A DNA stretch of 7,196 bases, from contig CAMDOY010000181.1 in assembly GCA_945903655.1 (NCBI GenBank), positions 1 to 7,196 of the forward strand, written 5' to 3'. The notes beneath the pieces were generated by a model. That model ran no database searches. It had not been told where the DNA came from and worked only from the letters and a program-made list of their open reading frames with translations. Source of the stretch: Rhizobium sp. Q54 (lineage in GTDB: Bacteria > Pseudomonadota > Alphaproteobacteria > Rhizobiales > Beijerinckiaceae). Position 1 is the first letter of the stretch. Every line of letters starts with the position of its first letter. Below are positions 5,785 to 7,196 of the stretch, one piece after another. Position numbers and translations under genes: made by a program.

Positions 5785-6201
5785 TCAGGTCTCGAAACAG
5801 CTGTTTTTGGTCCTGGGGCACTCAAACACCCTCCCCATCTGCTCCGTCCACGGTAGATAGGTAGCTTCGACCATCTGTAAAAGCGTGGCCGACGGCGGCT
5901 CGCGCCACAGCAGCAGCCGCTCCAGCACGTCCGGCGACAGGTACGCCAGTCGCATGATAGGTCCCACGAACTGGGTTGATACGTGCTCGGCATGAGCAAT
6001 ATCTTGGATGGTCGCGGCTTCACCGGTCTCAAGCTTTCTTCGCCACGACCAGGCCCGCCCGAGCGCGCGCAGGATGTGGGGGGACTGAACGCGAGCCTGA
6101 AAATGGGGATCGACGTCGGGCGCCAAGATCTTGGGCCGACCGTTCTTCCGCCTGAAGGCAATCGGGATGAAGACTTGGATTGTATCGCTTTCCTTGCTCA
6201 A
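5785..6201 (-). CDS. Small helix-turn-helix protein coupled to the serine recombinase
   Basis: 138 aa protein with no assigned function. It has a basic N-terminal part (IPIAFRRKNGRPKILAP), a helical stretch LRALGRAWSWRRKLETGE and then a probable helix-turn-helix at about residues 62-86 (ATIQDIAHAEHVSTQFVGPIMRLAYLSPDVLERLL), resembling the ParB/KorB-type HTH. Small proteins with this order regularly follow large serine recombinases in alphaproteobacteria, which suggests an accessory or regulatory partner of the recombinase; that role is inference. The start is TTG 6201, which overlaps the recombinase stop (TTGA), with ACGAGG seven bases upstream inside the recombinase gene, so translation is probably coupled. 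It converges on the LysR remnant, leaving only 21 bases between the two stops. The end appears natural. Confidence 0.72.
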   Translation of the reverse strand: MSKESDTIQVFIPIAFRRKNGRPKILAPDVDPHFQARVQSPHILRALGRAWSWRRKLETGEAATIQDIAHAEHVSTQFVGPIMRLAYLSPDVLERLLLWREPPSATLLQMVEATYLPWTEQMGRVFECPRTKNSCFET

Positions 6202-7196
6202 GCGGCGGCCTCGTGAGTTTTCGGTGCGGTCAGATCGCGCACGAGGCTCCCTACCCCATGATGACGCAGATCGACGGCGATCCCGGCTGAGCCAACCGTG
6301 ACTCTGCTGACAAGCAGGCGGGTGATCCGGGCCTGCTCCGCCGGAAAGAGCGACGCCCAGAGGTCATCAAAACGCGTGAGGGCCTCAACAATGGCCCTCT
6401 CGTCAATGCAGGTCCCCTCCCCTTTGAATGTCTGTACAACGCGCGCCGCAACTTCCGGGGTTGCGATCATCCGGCGCATTTCAGCAATCACGACGCCGTC
6501 CACCATTGCAGCGGACAAGCGGGTTGGACCGGAGCCCGGCGCTGTTATCCGGTTCTGGATGGCGTCCATCGAGACATAATAATGGTAGAGGCGGTCACCC
6601 TTCCGGGTGTAGGTCGGTGTCATCGCTGAGCCCGAGTTCGAAAATATCAGACCCTTCAGCAGGGCCTCTGACGTGCTGCGGTTTTCAGCCCGCCGCTCGC
6701 GGGGACTTCTCTGCAGCATCGTATGGAGACCGTCCCAGAGTTCCTTGCTGATAATAGCGGTGTGTTCACCGGGATAGGCAGTGCCCTTATGGACGGCTTC
6801 CCCGATGTAGACCCGGTTGTTGATGACTTTGTAGATGAAGCCCTTGTCGATCCGGCGACCGCGCTTGTTGGTGACGCCTTCGGCTTGTAACGCCCGCGCC
6901 AACTTTGACGCTGATCCAAGCGAGAGGAAGCGCTCGAAGATCATCCGGACCTTGTCGGCTTCCGGCTCATTGATGACGAGTTTTCGGTCCTTGACGTCGT
7001 AGCCTATGGGAACAAAGCCGCCCATCCACATTCCGCGCTTGCGGGAGGCCGCGAACTTGTCACGGATGCGCTCGCCGATTACCTCACGCTCGAACTGGGC
7101 AAAGCTAAGCAGGATGTTCAGCGTGAGGCGGCCCATGGACGTCGTGGTGTTGAAGGACTGGGTGACCGAGACGAAGGTAACGTTGTTCCGGTCAAG
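6198..7196 (-). CDS. Large serine recombinase, C-terminal part (start outside window)
   Basis: Site-specific DNA recombinase of the resolvase/invertase superfamily, large (transposon or phage integrase) type. The frame remains open to the window edge, giving 332 visible residues; the catalytic serine region lies outside. Visible in order: the end of the catalytic domain (FVSVTQSFNTTTSMGRL), the long E-helix LLSFAQFEREVIGERIRDK, the Recombinase domain from about residue 60 to 160 (FVPIGYDV, LARALQAEGVTNKRG, VINNRVYIGEAVHKG), a zinc-ribbon-like segment at about 180-210 (LLKGLIFSNSGSAMTPTYTRKG) and a C-terminal strand region. In that segment the metal-binding cysteines of classical zinc ribbons are replaced by Ser and Gly. 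An internal ATG at 7136 is inside the conserved domain and is not the start. It probably excises, inserts or once moved the neighbouring DNA; the attachment sites are not identified. Confidence 0.9.
   Translation of the reverse strand, partial: LDRNNVTFVSVTQSFNTTTSMGRLTLNILLSFAQFEREVIGERIRDKFAASRKRGMWMGGFVPIGYDVKDRKLVINEPEADKVRMIFERFLSLGSASKLARALQAEGVTNKRGRRIDKGFIYKVINNRVYIGEAVHKGTAYPGEHTAIISKELWDGLHTMLQRSPRERRAENRSTSEALLKGLIFSNSGSAMTPTYTRKGDRLYHYYVSMDAIQNRITAPGSGPTRLSAAMVDGVVIAEMRRMIATPEVAARVVQTFKGEGTCIDERAIVEALTRFDDLWASLFPAEQARITRLLVSRVTVGSAGIAVDLRHHGVGSLVRDLTAPKTHEAAA

Noticed and set aside
5795..5806. Perfect palindrome AAACAGCTGTTT near the end of the HTH gene, possible recombination site.
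   Set aside because: A 12-base palindrome without a second copy in the window is too little to call an attachment site, and it lies in coding sequence.

Overview
The window carries a complete phosphite uptake and oxidation locus next to a mobile-element recombinase module, most likely from an alphaproteobacterium. The lineage call rests on the large serine recombinase translationally coupled to a small helix-turn-helix protein, a pair I know mainly from alphaproteobacteria, and on the moderately GC-rich coding sequence. It is inference, not proof.

Layout. Positions 23-2769 (minus strand) hold a three-gene ABC transporter operon transcribed ptxB (binding protein) - ptxC (permease) - ptxA (ATPase). 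Positions 2770-3169 are an AT-rich divergent control region with a Pho-box-like array and a separate dyad suited to a LysR-type regulator. Positions 3170-4054 (plus) encode a LysR-type regulator (ptxE-like), and 4218-5213 (plus) encode PtxD, the NAD-dependent phosphite dehydrogenase. PtxD is the anchor of the annotation: every catalytic or substrate-site residue I can recall for the Pseudomonas stutzeri enzyme (K76, W134, Y139, M153, R237, E266, H292, R301) is present at exactly the same number when translation starts at 4218.

Positions 5214-5349 hold no gene I can support. Positions 5350-5763 (plus) are the C-terminal remnant of an unrelated LysR-type regulator. On the minus strand, 7196-6198 is the C-terminal part of a large serine recombinase whose catalytic N-terminus lies outside the window, followed by a coupled small HTH protein (6201-5785).

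Working model: under phosphate starvation PhoB (encoded elsewhere) and/or the LysR protein turn on the divergent promoters. PtxBCA imports phosphite, and PtxD oxidises it to phosphate with reduction of NAD+, giving phosphorus plus reducing power. The chemistry is known. What looks less usual is the divergent ptxBCA / ptxE-ptxD arrangement (in P. stutzeri the genes form one ptxABCDE operon), the 11-bp-phased Pho-box array, RNA hairpins that could set transporter stoichiometry, and the adjoining recombinase module, which suggests the cassette can move between genomes. No hypophosphite dioxygenase (htxA) or C-P lyase gene is visible.
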